Origin: Dirofilaria immitis
Lineage: Eukaryota > Nematoda > Chromadorea > Rhabditida > Onchocercidae
Length of the DNA: 64,000 nucleotides
Direction: 5' to 3'
Assembly (NCBI GenBank): GCA_024305405.1
Contig: JAKNDB010000018.1
Coordinates: 372,001 to 436,000 of the forward strand
Below are positions 1-12,861 of this stretch, in pieces. Within the stretch, counting starts at the first letter, position 1; every line of letters begins with the position of its first letter. A program made the position numbers and the translations under genes. A model generated the notes under the pieces. It ran no database searches and was not told where the DNA came from. It saw only the letters and a program-made list of their open reading frames with translations.

Positions 1-27
1 ACAAATTTTTATATGAAATTTGCATAC

Positions 28-3000
28 CATTATGACAGGTGAATAGAACGCATAAAGTTCGCTATCACCGCATTCTTGCAAATTTTTAATGACATCTCCA
101 AAGAATGACGAAGTGATACTTCTGATTTCTCCAAATCATCAATCGAGTATTTCCTAAAAACTTATATTCTTTTTCTGTATAATGAAGACATTAAGGTCTT
201 GAATAATGAGAGTAAAAAGATTACCTAGTTTAAGTAAACAAAGCCAAATAATTATTCCAAAAAGAAAAAGTTTTAAATATTTGATAATACATATTGCTCT
301 CAGCGTAAATTCAAATTATTCATTGGTTCACTTATTTCGAAAATTATTGCAAACTTTAACATTCTTTTCTAATTTATTTTCGTATGCTTTTCATATCACC
401 GCATTATAATTTAAATCATTTCTTTCGCAAAACATTTTACATCTATTATCAGAAAACACTAACTTTGCAGGCTCCAAAAATCCAAAACTTTCACAACAGT
501 TCGCAGACTTTCATCAGCATATTCCGCTAAAACATCAACAAGCCGTGTATTAGATGCTGCACCATTTCCTTTTGTATTCAAAGCAGTTATTAATGATGAT
601 AATGCAAATCCTGAGGCACCTGCTGCGAAAGTCGACTGAAAAAAACTTTCAGTGCAACGTAGACGCAAAATATTAGGAAATTCATTAGCTGTTGGCTGCT
701 AAATTAGAAAAGAGCGTTTTTTGATATCAATTTTTTTTTTTAAATATAGCTATTACAATCAAGAGTAGTAGTTAATCAGGAAATTTTAGAGTTAGCAAGC
801 AACTGGAAATTGTCTACTCAAAACAAATTATGTTCAAATACAATATTTCTATGTAACGGAAAACTATGATCGAAATATATATATATATATATATATACAA
901 GGAACAAAATCAAAACATAAATAATATGGAGATATGTGATTTAATAAAATATAAATGGCATTAAGTCGAGTAATGAAGTAGAGAAACATGCTGCCTTTCA
1001 ATTTACAAAAAGGTAATCTACGACTCCACAGAATTTCTATTCATTTTTCTACTTTGGATTTTAACTTAACTGTAATGGAGTAAAAACAAACTTGATTCAA
1101 GAAATTTCCATACTGCAAACAGCGATGAAAAAAATGTTGATGGAGGCAGAGTTGTAAAGTTCATCGGTTGCGGTTATGAGCAGATGGGTGCAATCAAGTT
1201 GACGCGCAAGCTATAAATCAGAAAAAGTTATTCAAAAAGCATTTGTTTACTTGAGTTTTCAAATCATATTCCCGTAAATCGATATTTTTCAATTACGAAA
1301 TTTTCGAATGATTTTATAACAATATATTTTAAATTAGACCAATAACAAGTTCTGCAAAAATAAACTCACATCGCTCACAATATTGTCAGCAAGAACTTTC
1401 AATTCAATACGCAATTTCAGCGATGGTTTTCGTGCAATTAAGAAGCAAAATAATTCGGCATCTTTCAAATTATTAGCGGTCTCCATTTTTGCAAAATATG
1501 CAAGCTGTAAAATAATTTAATCTAATAACTTTCAATAGTCATTCCAAATAGAGAAGTGCATATTAGCGTAATTAAATAGAATATAAAACCTTTCGCATTA
1601 CATTATTTAATGGCAAACGGTAGAGTAATCAGTATATTCAATATAATTGTGCAATTTTCTGTACTGTATTTAACCATCAGATCAAAGTTTCTTTTTCTTA
1701 TATATTTTTTTCATATAATTTTTTTATCTTTTTCTTCTTTTGTTCAGTTAGTGATAATTACTAACTATCATAGAGAAGTTTAGTTGCGTATTCATTCAAC
1801 CAACAACTAATGAAAATAGATCCTAATCTTCTAGAGAAAAACAAATCAAAAAAAAAAACTAATACAAATCATCTATTTCTTTTCCTAAAATACGAAAAAA
1901 AAATAGAGTTACTATTATTACAGCAAACGTTCTGCTGAAAAAATTCAAATTCATGCAAAAAGCAACCTCATCGGGAGACGGAAAGTGTTTTAAAAGAGAT
2001 GCCAAATAATCGAGAGAAAGGTCACTAATTGCAAGCGATTGCATTTTTTGTACCAATTGTTCTAGTGTAAGCGGACGAAATCTAAAAGACAAATATGTAA
2101 AGATTTAAATGAAAATAATGATGGGAAGATTAAATGCTTCCATTTTTGAATCTTGTTCCAAATTTTTCTTATTTCTCAAAAATATTATATGTTCTTATCA
2201 TAATAATATTGTCAAAGTTGCTGCTGTATTTATTCTTAGATTTCAATGTGATACGACGATGAAATGATGTTTTTAAATGCTTTATCTACAACAGCGCAAT
2301 AATGGCACTGAAAATAAATCCAATGAAAATGTAACGAATCTTTTTAGATTTCATCGTTGAAAATGGTAAAATAGATAATTCTTTCTCGAATGAATGGCCA
2401 TATGCTAGTTGGAAGTTTAGTAGCTAAAGTTTATTCAACAAAAGGTGTTCTAAATAAATGCACGTAAAATTTAAGTTTTGCAACTAAAGTTTACTATGCT
2501 AAAAAAAACAAAGCATTCGAAATTTTATTATGATCACCTTGCGAGAACTATACCCAAATTGAGAGCTCGCTTTTCCGTGAGACCACCAATTACTACAGCA
2601 TCTTTTTACGAACATTGGTATTTCGTGTTCGCTTCTCTGTCGCGAAAATACGAGAATTGCATGCATGTGCTCGTTCGAAAACTTTTTCTAGCTGAAAATT
2701 TATGTCAGTTATTGCTAAGAATCTGAAAAACATGACAACAAATAATTGCAATGTTTACTCGTATAATTTGCCTCTTAATAATTCCACTAAAGTCTTACCC
2801 TAATTTGCTTTGTCTCCACATTTGAAAAATGTGCTAATTATGCTCCCAACTCACATTTCAGGTAATGACATTGTATGGTTCTAATAGCATATTCTCGAAT
2901 TTCTTCAAAAGATCGGTAAATTTCCAGAGAATAGGATTGGTTTATGGTAGAATATTTGAAAGCATTTTATGTGGATAATAACTAAATTTAGCATGTCAAT

Positions 3001-6000
3001 TCTACTAACCCGCTCACGTTCTCGTTGATTAAATTCAGTATTTATACCACTCTGATCGCTCCAAATAGTCGATCGTGTTACTACCATCTCCGGTTTCACC
3101 GCCTCCCATGCAACCGTATTGGTTGCACATTTCTTCCTTGAAAATATATGAAATTATAACGGGAATTGCGAGATATTATTGCGGATATGCCAAGGTTACT
3201 GTGCTCATGCTTAATTATTATCGATTGATAAGCTTTTATCTCACTTTCCATCCTAATTTCAATGCTACTAAATTTCTATTATAGTTTTGACTGAGTTAAG
3301 TAAATGATTCAACTATTTTTTTGACTATGATATTTAAACATTAAAAAATAAACATCGATATCTTAATGACGATTTATACTTACACGAGACTTCCATCACT
3401 TTCCCAAAATATAACGAAATTGAATTAAGATGAGAGAGAATGGAATAAAAATCCATATTAAGAATGTATCAAGCATAGCAGTTCCGGTGATAAAACAAAC
3501 AAGTAAACATTACTTATACACAGAAACCGATTTAACGACAACTGATGGTTCAGTAACCGGTACTTGTTTTAAAAGTGCAGGATTCAAAAACTCGGGAGCT
3601 GGTGGAGGCACAAGAGGTGGAGGAGGTATAGAAGCAATCGATAGCTTCTCCGTACTGAAATTCACCATTTACTAATATCCATAATAAAAACATTCTTCCT
3701 TAAACAATTGTATATTGAATTTAAATGATTGGTATATAAAATGAGATTATCATAAAAAAAATAAAAGTATAGCCAATTTCTGGATAAATATTTGCATCAA
3801 GTGTTTAATGCAATATGCTTAATGATACTAAAACGGTAAGTCATCAATAATTATACTGGCTGGAATATTAACATATTAGTATTCATTTGGAATTTCTCAA
3901 AACTGTTACATGGATATATATCAATCAGCTTCTTCACCTACCTTTGCTTCTCAATACGTGGTTGACAAAGTGGCGCCTTTGGTGATCCTTCTAAATTACA
4001 ACTTTTTCGTTTCTTCCATCCAATTTTATGTTAGAAGACGCTACAGGAATGTCATCATCTATGAATGGAATATTTACCATTTCCATCTTCCGACTTTCAC
4101 TACGGCGTTTCATGCGAGAAGTTGATCGAGGTCGTCTTATTGCCTTCAAAATAGCGATTTAATAACTTATACGATTCTAATAACTTCTATTATAATTTGA
4201 AAAAAAATTAAATTTAAATAATATAAGAAAATAAAGACATATATGCAGAAACCTGAAGCATCGATGAGGATTCGTTAAGCACCGAGTGATCTTGAGCATT
4301 AGTGAACTTAGTAACATCTTGAGAAGGCGCATTTTCCCAAAGCGAATCGTCTTCTGCTACTGAAATTTTGCAAATTTAATTTTTTTTAATTTCTTTTGAT
4401 AAACAAATAACTAAATTACTCGTTTCAGTTTGCACTCCTTCGCTTCGCAAATGACCTCTTTGAAGATAATTGATCACACCTCGCAGTCTTTTGCCATTTG
4501 GTTGAATTTTCGCGATAAGTTCCAATATATCCAGCTAATAAAAATATTAACCGTGAAAATGTCTGTCTTAAAATCATCTATTTATTATAATATCAAGCAA
4601 GAAAATTTCGAGATCACAATTAGTTCCTTTTTATATATCAACAAGAAAGAAAAAAATTTGGCTAAAATATCTTGCTTAGATAATTTTCAGTTATATGGGA
4701 TAAGTTATCCCATCGATTACCATTCGTTTTTATAGATACGAGAAAAAAAAAAACTTTCTAATTTAATGTTGTTGAGTACAGTAAGCATTCCGTTATATTA
4801 AGCGAAATTCTGAAGTATGAGGAATGCATAAATTTCAATTTCTTAATGTCAGTGTCTATATCGAAATTTTGATGCATCAAATCATTTCCAAACCACATAA
4901 ATTAAGACAGTTAAACTTCTCATATCAAAGTTTATTTTACTAAAATCAGAACAAATCTTTTAAAAAATCATACCAAAATCTCAGCTGCTGTTGAGTGCTT
5001 CAATTTCACATATGCCGCTTGGAAAACATCAATTGGATGACGAGTACCACTGCCCACAAGATTATCATTGGATTCGCTGGCAAAAAATATTTCCAGTTCT
5101 GATTCCACTCTTCGATTTTGTGATTCAATCAAGCTAGGCAATGCTTTGAATAGACCCAACGCTTAAAATGAATCTCCATAATACTGATGGATTTTCAAAT
5201 TTCAGCAAATCAAATAAATGTCCCTCCAAAAAACAAATCACAACTAAAATAAAATTGCAGTAATTCAAAAATTAATTTAAGTTAATCAATTAAAGATAAA
5301 TTCTCGGAATAAATGTTGAGAGCGAATTTTTTCCGAACAAATTAATGATAACGAAATTCGCGTTGCTTTAAAACCCTTTCTAACTTGCTTACACATAAAA
5401 TCTTGCCGCACTGAGCAGCGTTGCATATAATCTTTGCATTGAAGAATAACGCGATTCAAAGAAGCCAAATTTTTGCTTTCACATCATCGCTAACGGTCTT
5501 CGATTGAAGCTCATTTAGGATGATTCGCAAACTCCGAGTTTCCTGAACTCGAAAAACTTAGAATTAAATCGAACCTAAACTGAATTCAGTAACTTCTCTT
5601 GAATTTCGTACGATACTCGAGATTATTATAAGCGAAATAATTCTAAATAATGTATCTGAAAAATCTTAAGCAACATAGAATAAAAATATATCTCCAAGTA
5701 TTTTCTGACTTCTAAAAAACCTAAGAAATAGATAATGCTAGAAATAACAAACTTTATTAAGCAATTCGAGTGAGCTCTTCTGCGGCGTGTGGGAAAGTGA
5801 TGTTGACGGTACCGCTCCTGAAACTTCATACTTCTTTAGTATCAAATGGTTATCAAGGTTAAGTTAAATGTCTCTTAAAAGCGATTGTAGGTATGCTTTA
5901 GAAAATTGCTGAAAACATCCGATATTCTTGTTTCTTTTATTTAAAAAGAGTATAAAATGATCACACTTCGATTCCAAAATTATCTCAAGCCAAAAGAAAA

Positions 6001-6332
6001 ATCAAATAAACAAAAATAACCATCATTCACTTCCAAATCCAAAATATCAATATGCGGCGGTGGAGGTGAACCACCTTTCCGGAGTCAAAACTTCCTTGTC
6101 TTCTGGACGATATCAACTTTTCTTTATCCGCAACTTCAGAATAAGATACAGCCGGAGACATAATTTTGAATATTTCATCGGAAGAAGCATCAACAGTTTC
6201 ACAAACAGCTGTTACATAACTATCAGAGGAATTACTTGGAAACGACAAACTCAAATTCGTCATTGATGTTACAAATGAATCCTCTTCATGTTTTGGTGAT
6301 GCTTGAGCTGAATAATAATACTCCTCCGTATC
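28..6332 (-). CDS. Divergent formin (FH3-like, short FH1, FH2), 3' end off the window
   Basis: Formins nucleate and elongate unbranched actin filaments through a dimeric FH2 domain. Exons in transcription order: 6021-6332, 5753-5817, 5375-5542, 4974-5161, 4420-4534, 4253-4359, 4078-4143, 3942-3990, 3514-3654, 3018-3136, 2799-2833, 2614-2691, 2255-2307, 1967-2081, 1370-1504, 1114-1210, 464-688, 28-153. The N-terminal part is acidic and Ser-rich with a PPPPHIDILDLE stretch. A helical FH3-like region follows (5542-4420), then a short FH1 (IPPPPLVPPPAP) in 3514-3654. FH2 starts with VAWEAVKP and TIWSD, continues with FKNIISSSFRPLTLEQL and LASLLKHFPSPDE, then a GNFLN-like NEFPN and GFALSSL. Most joins keep phase. 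Single-base shifts are needed at 5470-5474 and 6076-6078, and probably near 464 and within 28-153. The 4143/3990 junction is unresolved. Subfamily is not assigned. Whether an exon lies upstream of 6332 is unknown. Confidence 0.82.
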
Positions 6333-7498
6333 CTAAAAATGACATTTCATTCACAAAATACTTCTCATCCCTGAAATTTTATAACGAATCTCACATTGTT
6401 TTATGGTATTTTCTTTATATTCTCCCCATTTGTTAATACACAAGCACAAAAAGAATGTCGTAATTTCCTGAAATATTCATTATATCCTAGAAGTAAAAAC
6501 GATTTGTACCATTCATTAATTTCATACAATTAATTAATTACTGAAAACTGGCTATTTAATATAAGTAAGGTAACATTTGAAACACTAACTAACTGAAAAA
6601 AAGTAAGAAATAAATGATGCGGCACAATAATTTCAAGACTTCCCCTCCTTCCACTTCTCTCTTTCTTTTCTATTCATTCTCATTGCGTCAGAATCTCATC
6701 ACGAAGAATTCAAATTAAGACATGCCGCCTTTTTTTTGTTATTGCTATTCCCACTTATGCAGATGTGAAGTGCATATGGAAATTACTTTGGAAACAAAGT
6801 GTTTAAAATAAACTTTCAATATATAAATACTCAAGCGAAGCTTTTTCAATTTTAAAAATTATAAGACTTTTTACAATTAAATTTTTCTATTTATTATTCT
6901 CGCGTAATTTGACCTGAAAATGCTACAACTAATGTGTGTATTATTTATAATCATTATCTAAATATTTTTATCATTTGTATCGGCTGTTAGCATTGTCATA
7001 AATTCCTTCTCCATAAATCAATTATGATGATAGATAATGGTGAACTTGTTGTGAAATTAGATCATAAACGATGTACACTATAATTCTCCAGGAAAAAAAT
7101 AGTAACCTTTAAAGGTGCTAATGATTTTATCTCATCAGCTTTTGATTCTAATGCTTGCCAAAACGATGATTGTACCTTTTGAGTGGTTTATGATTCAATG
7201 TTAATCCTTTTTCTTCCTATTTCTGAAATTTTTAAATTAAAGAATAAAGTGAGAAAAATCTATTAATCATTTCTCACTTAAAAATATGCAGATAATAAAA
7301 TCTCATAGAATAATACACATTTATTTAGTAATTTACTTGTTATAGTCACCTTTTATGCTATTTGAAACATACTGAAAGCTAGAACTAATCCATAATACTA
7401 TCAAATTGATTCATTATCATTAAATAATCAGCAATCAAATAATACACCCGATAAGCAATATCGGTAGGGAAAAAAAATATATCAAAAAAAAAAAAAAC
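6333..7498. other. Intergenic / possible 5' region of the formin gene
   Basis: No exon with coherent phase was found. On the minus strand, 6640-6740 is purine-rich with a short Met-initiated frame (MRMNRKEREK) followed by a possible donor. Its phase does not fit the next formin exon, so it is not called as the first exon. Otherwise AT-rich sequence with short homopolymers. Confidence 0.3.
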
Positions 7499-10449
7499 TT
7501 ATCTGTTGCCCAATGCCATTATAATTGCAATTGTAAAAGATTCTAAATCCTCGAATCCAAATTCCAAAATGGCAAAACCTACTAGACTACCAACAATCAA
7601 ACCACCAAAAAGTTTTCGTAAATTTAAAGAAACCGACCGCCGTAAATGCTGACACTGCAAACAAATGTGAAATTAATATAAATTTACAGTTTAAACAAAG
7701 TAGATAGTAATTCAATATTAACATACCAATGTCAATTAGCATTTCAGAATAAATATAGAAATTTAAAAGAATGTTCTCCTTTTGTGAGGATTTAAATTTC
7801 AAAATTAAATCCACCGATTAGTTAGCACTTTTTTTTTAAAAAAAACCATAGCAACTTCCTTAATTCCAAGTGCAAATCAATTTTGCAAAATAAAAGCAAG
7901 AAATAATATAACCAAAAAGTAAATTGCTCAAGATATAGTACGATGATAATTGATCAAATGTAAGATTTGCATCAACATATTTACAAAATACTTTTCCAAA
8001 GTGATCATATTTACGTTATAAACGATCATGATAATCACATAGTAACCGTAAGAGAATTACGATAATAATATGCAATTTCAATTCTATGGCATCTATATAT
8101 GTTTTGACTTCAAGAAATAGAATAGAATAAGTTTTTTTTTATGAAAAAAATTGATGCAATAATAGAAGCATATCTAATTCTATGTGGGAATGAAATTTAT
8201 TACATTGCTGATAGTAAAAATTGTTATCGATCGATATATATATTCGATCTTTCGAACTCTAGTATTAGCGGAAAGAGAAAAAATAGAAGTTTAAAATAGG
8301 GATGAAAGTATGAAATCGGAAATATTAATTAAATGCCCACAAGATATTTTCATAGATTAAATTGATTAAGAGATATTTATATTTCAAATCGTTCCAAATA
8401 CATTTCATTTTTTAAATTTGATCAAGTTCCTATGAAAGGTCTTCTACTGCTAAATTTTGCTACTAATTAATGTTTGAACGTACAAATATACCATATAATA
8501 GGAAAAGATCTGATCTTCATGCAAATTATTCAATTTTTAATTATTAAACACAAATTAACAACTATTTTCTATTATTATTCGAACGATTTTGATTGATATA
8601 TAAACGTAAATAACAATCCAACATGATGACCTTATTGCTTTTTATATATCAATCGGCATAATTGACCTTATTGATTTCTAATTGTCATCTTAAACAAAAC
8701 TAAAAGGTTGTAAGATTCAGTGACAACATCTAATTCAGTTCAATCCAAATTTGAACAACACAAAAATTTCATGTCGCTTTTCTAATTTGAATGCAAAGTT
8801 GAAAGTTTATTTACTGATATTTCCATATCGTAATAAGATAAACTTATAATTAATGTAAATTAACTTAACTTAACAACTATCCATAAAATAATTAATTTAA
8901 CCGATTATTTCGAATAAATTTAGTTATAGAAAAGCCCTAGACAAATATGAAGATCATTAAAATCATATAAATTAAATATAAAATTAGACTATCTGTCTTA
9001 AAAACTTATTTACCATACGGTATACTTCTCGAGATATCATATCTACCTGTTGTATAAGTAATGGTATCATCCCAAATAATAAATTCTTGTTTTCCTTCCT
9101 CTACTTGTTCTATTTGCAATACTACCTGAAAATTAAATTATACCATCTAATAATTATTTTTAAAAACATTCTTCCCTAATTTGTCCCAAAATATTCCAAC
9201 ACTAACACAATCATTATCTATATAATAATATGATAATATAATATAGCATATGCAACGTGATGACAATGACGTACGTAGGTAAGTTACGTATAAAAACGTA
9301 ACTTACAGATTAACATTTTTCAAACACGAAAACTTAAGTATGACTGAGTTATACAATATCTTACTCTTATTGCAACAATGATAGATTGATTTCTTTCAGT
9401 TCACTTATTAATCATAGAATTTTCACGTCATATTTTATGCTTATAAAATTTCCAGAAACTTTTAGGATATTCGGATAATATATAATTTATCATGCAGTAG
9501 ATAATTGGAAAGTATATTTTGTAATGACGAAATTTTCAAATCAGATAGACTTCAAATTTAACAAAATTCAATGAAATAAACATCGAAAGGAACATTTACT
9601 TTTGACGTGTAAAGTAAAATCTCATCGATGTCATGACTTTTTCGCTAAACTTTGAAATGATAAATTAAGTGTAAATCAAGCAACATAAAAGCTTAAGTTT
9701 ACGTGAATTTAAGCGTGACTTCTGATTGAGATTTTATGAATTTCAAAAGTGAAGTGAATTTGAAATAAGATATAATGAATTAACGTCATGCGTATTTTCA
9801 AAATTAAATAAATGAGCGCAAAAAAGAGCAATAGATCATAGTATTCATAAGAAATATAGAAAAACTTCCCACATCAATCAATTTGACTAAAATGACCTAA
9901 ATCATTTCAATTTTAAATCATCGTAATCTAGATCATTCTAATATTACTAAACCAAAGTAATCTAAAATGTTCAAATCCAATTCGTCCAATGTGATCTAAG
10001 TTATATCAATCCATTTAGTCCAACGTGATCTAAGCTAAATAGATCATATTATTATTAGTTGACAGCACTTTTTGCAGTTGTTTTTGCTTTGGAATGAAAG
10101 CAAATGTACCTTTGATGTTCAAACAATATATATTTATATATCGTTGATAACAATCTCCATAATAGCATAGATGATGAGAGCATAGGTCAATTTATCATAG
10201 ATTTATCATGGAATCGGGATATTCCTCTTCATGCTCCCCTTCCTATCATCTTTATATCTATTCATATGTTTATCTTTCTGACAGCTCTGCATTCGTTAAT
10301 CTATGCGTTAGGATAAAATGCATCGATACTGTTCTCCTTTATTTGTTATGTAATATGGAAAAAAGCAAAAGATGAAAGAACTGATATTTGATCAATATAT
10401 CTGAAGGACTTAAATTGCTTCATACAAAGAAATGATTTCGATGACGCAT
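7499..10449 (-). CDS. Tentative small membrane protein, three candidate exons
   Basis: Three spliceable coding blocks. 10426-10449 starts with ATG directly after a TTTTTAG acceptor (MRHRNHFF). 9014-9125 is bounded by TTTTCAG and a GTAAAT donor and encodes EGKQEFIIWDDTITYTTG and then RYDISRSIPYG. 7499-7654 is bounded by TTTGCAG and a stop. The last block has a convincing membrane segment in one frame (LFGGLIVGSLVGFAILEF), ending IIMALGNR-stop, but exon 9014-9125 ends in a phase that leads into another frame with an early stop at 7587. Either a small exon is missing between 7655 and 9013, or a base is missing, or these are parts of different genes. I do not recognise the family. Confidence 0.35.
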
Positions 10450-12861
10450 CTAAAAATGAAGACATCGGTATAATGCATTCATTCCATTTCATGAAACTTC
10501 GAAGTTTAGCAAGCAAAAATAAAAGAAAGTAATTTCTTAAAGTATTGAAACAGAATATTACCTTGTAAATGCTACGATGAATATGAATTAACATAGATTC
10601 AGATGGAATTTTAATTGAGCAATATTTTCTTCCTTTAAGCTAGAATTTGATCCATAAGATTTTTACTCCATCAGGAATTTAATATTGCAAATTTGTAGTT
10701 TGCTAATTCCCGCAATAAAAGAAATTCATTTGAACTTTTATTTTATTTAAACTAAAAATATTCAGATCTTCCACCATCGAATTTCTTTCAATATAACACT
10801 CTGCTGAATCCTTTATTATCCCGGTATATCCCGGTACAAAATTATTGCGCCATAGAATTTTTTTCCGAAGATAATTATTGAAGTTTTATTTTCAATTTCA
10901 TATCTTTTTCGCGTAAACTTCTACTTAGTTCAAAATAAAAACATTAATTTGAATGACTCATAATATCTTAATTGATATTTTAATTAATTAATTGATACTG
11001 ATCAAGAAGTGAAATTGCAGATATGGGAGATGTAATCGAGACAATATCTCGGATCAAAAACTTGGAACAAAACTTAATTTTATTTATGCTCGAGAAATAA
11101 AAACTTAGCATAGATATATGCAAAAAGATAATTATCTTTTTTCTCTATGTTTTAAATGAATAAGATTGTTTATTTGATAGAAGTAAAAATGATGAATGAT
11201 TCCTGATGAATTTACTTTTAGAAAGATGAAGAGAGAAGAAATAATGCTGAGAAGAGAATTGTAACAGGTCATATGATGGAACAAGGTCATCTCATCCATC
11301 TATTTTAATTATTATCATCGGTGACCTAAGATGAGATTAACTGAACCTATTTGAATAATGTTGATTTTAATAAAATTTATTTGTCAAGCATGATAGAGGT
11401 ACATGTACAGGTAATTAATTTGTATGGTCATGATCAGACGATAAGTACTTGCGACAAAATGTTTCATTAAAATTCATTGAATCGAATAATGTTTAAATTG
11501 CATGATTACCAACAATCGTTATCTATTAATTGTCATCTGTTAAGAGAAAAAAATCAAGGATATGGTAGATATAATTAAATGATACAGGTACTTGTACAGG
11601 TAATTAATTTTTATTCATTAAATAATTAAAAATTTAATTAAAATCATATGATTACAATAAGGTTTTTAAATTTACAAAAATTATAATGAAAGATACGAGT
11701 GATAATGATAATATATTATTGGAAATAATCAACAAATCAATTTATATATATGATAAGATAAAATATTTGGGAAAGGTGAAATTAATTAACAATTATTTTA
11801 AATTAATCAAAAAATCATTAGCTACGATTAAAGTAGGAAATGATATATAACTTTATCAATTCAAATAAATATCATATCAATGAGATTATCGTTTTTTTTT
11901 CTTTTTAATTTTCTCATATCTTATAATACTATCGTAGGGTAATATCAATTTAGCTGCAATTAATTTTAACAAATCATTTTCGATCTTTCGTTTTTTTAAC
12001 ACAGATCGGATCCATTTATATTTCAATAACTTAGGATTGAAATGATTTGTTAGAATTTAAAAAGTTTAACTTTTTTATTAAAAAAAAACCTTAACATTTT
12101 TTATATCACATGATAAACATTAGTTAAATGATATTATTTGATATCATTAGAATTCAATAATATTATTGAAAAAAAAACGAATTAAACTCAGCGATACTAA
12201 TGAAATATCGACGTTATCTCTTGTCTGAATTGTTAACTCGAAAATGTAAAAATAAATTTAACAAAAATAAATAATTCTCTATGCAAATCAATAAAACTGA
12301 AAAGCGAAAATATATTTTGAAATTTATTTCAAAAATTTTCACAATCTATAATTTAAAAGAAGAATTTGTTATGTTCGATATATTGTCTTAAGAGAATATG
12401 AAAATTTTCTACACAGGTATATTTTTACTTATATAATTATTTCTCGAAAATATCGGTTTTATTTTCTTCTTTTTTTTTTTAAAAATGAATGAGAAAAAAC
12501 ATTTCAGTAACAATGGCAGAAAATATGCATTTCAAATGTATTTTTTTTTAAATGAAATTAATAAATTTAAAACTAAAAATAGCATTAATATTTTGAAAAA
12601 TGATTGATTTTTCATTCTGATAGAAAAGAATTCTAATAAATTACAATATTTATTTATAATTCCGATGGAAAAGAATTCTAATAAGCTGCGAATTCTGATG
12701 CGAAAGAATCCTGTTTCAGAATTAGGACGGAAAATTCTTATTTTTTAATTGTTTTCTCTTTTATAATAGCATACAAATAGGAAAATATTGTCATGAGTGC
12801 CATTTTATTTTCTGAATCACTCATTAAGCAGTTGCTTTCTGATTCCAGATTCTCGACAATA
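10450..12861. other. Intergenic, AT-rich
   Basis: No coding block with splice signals was recognised on either strand. Contains many poly-A/poly-T tracts and a degenerate repeat (GGTACATGTACAGGTAATTAATT near 11397-11420 and a related copy near 11584-11610). A frame opening at ATG 12793 runs into the first exon of the downstream plus-strand gene and could be an alternative start. Confidence 0.4.

Noticed and set aside
10346..10594. 82-codon minus-strand ORF
   Set aside because: Low-complexity frame; only its ATG-containing 24-bp segment at 10426-10449 was kept, as a weak first exon.
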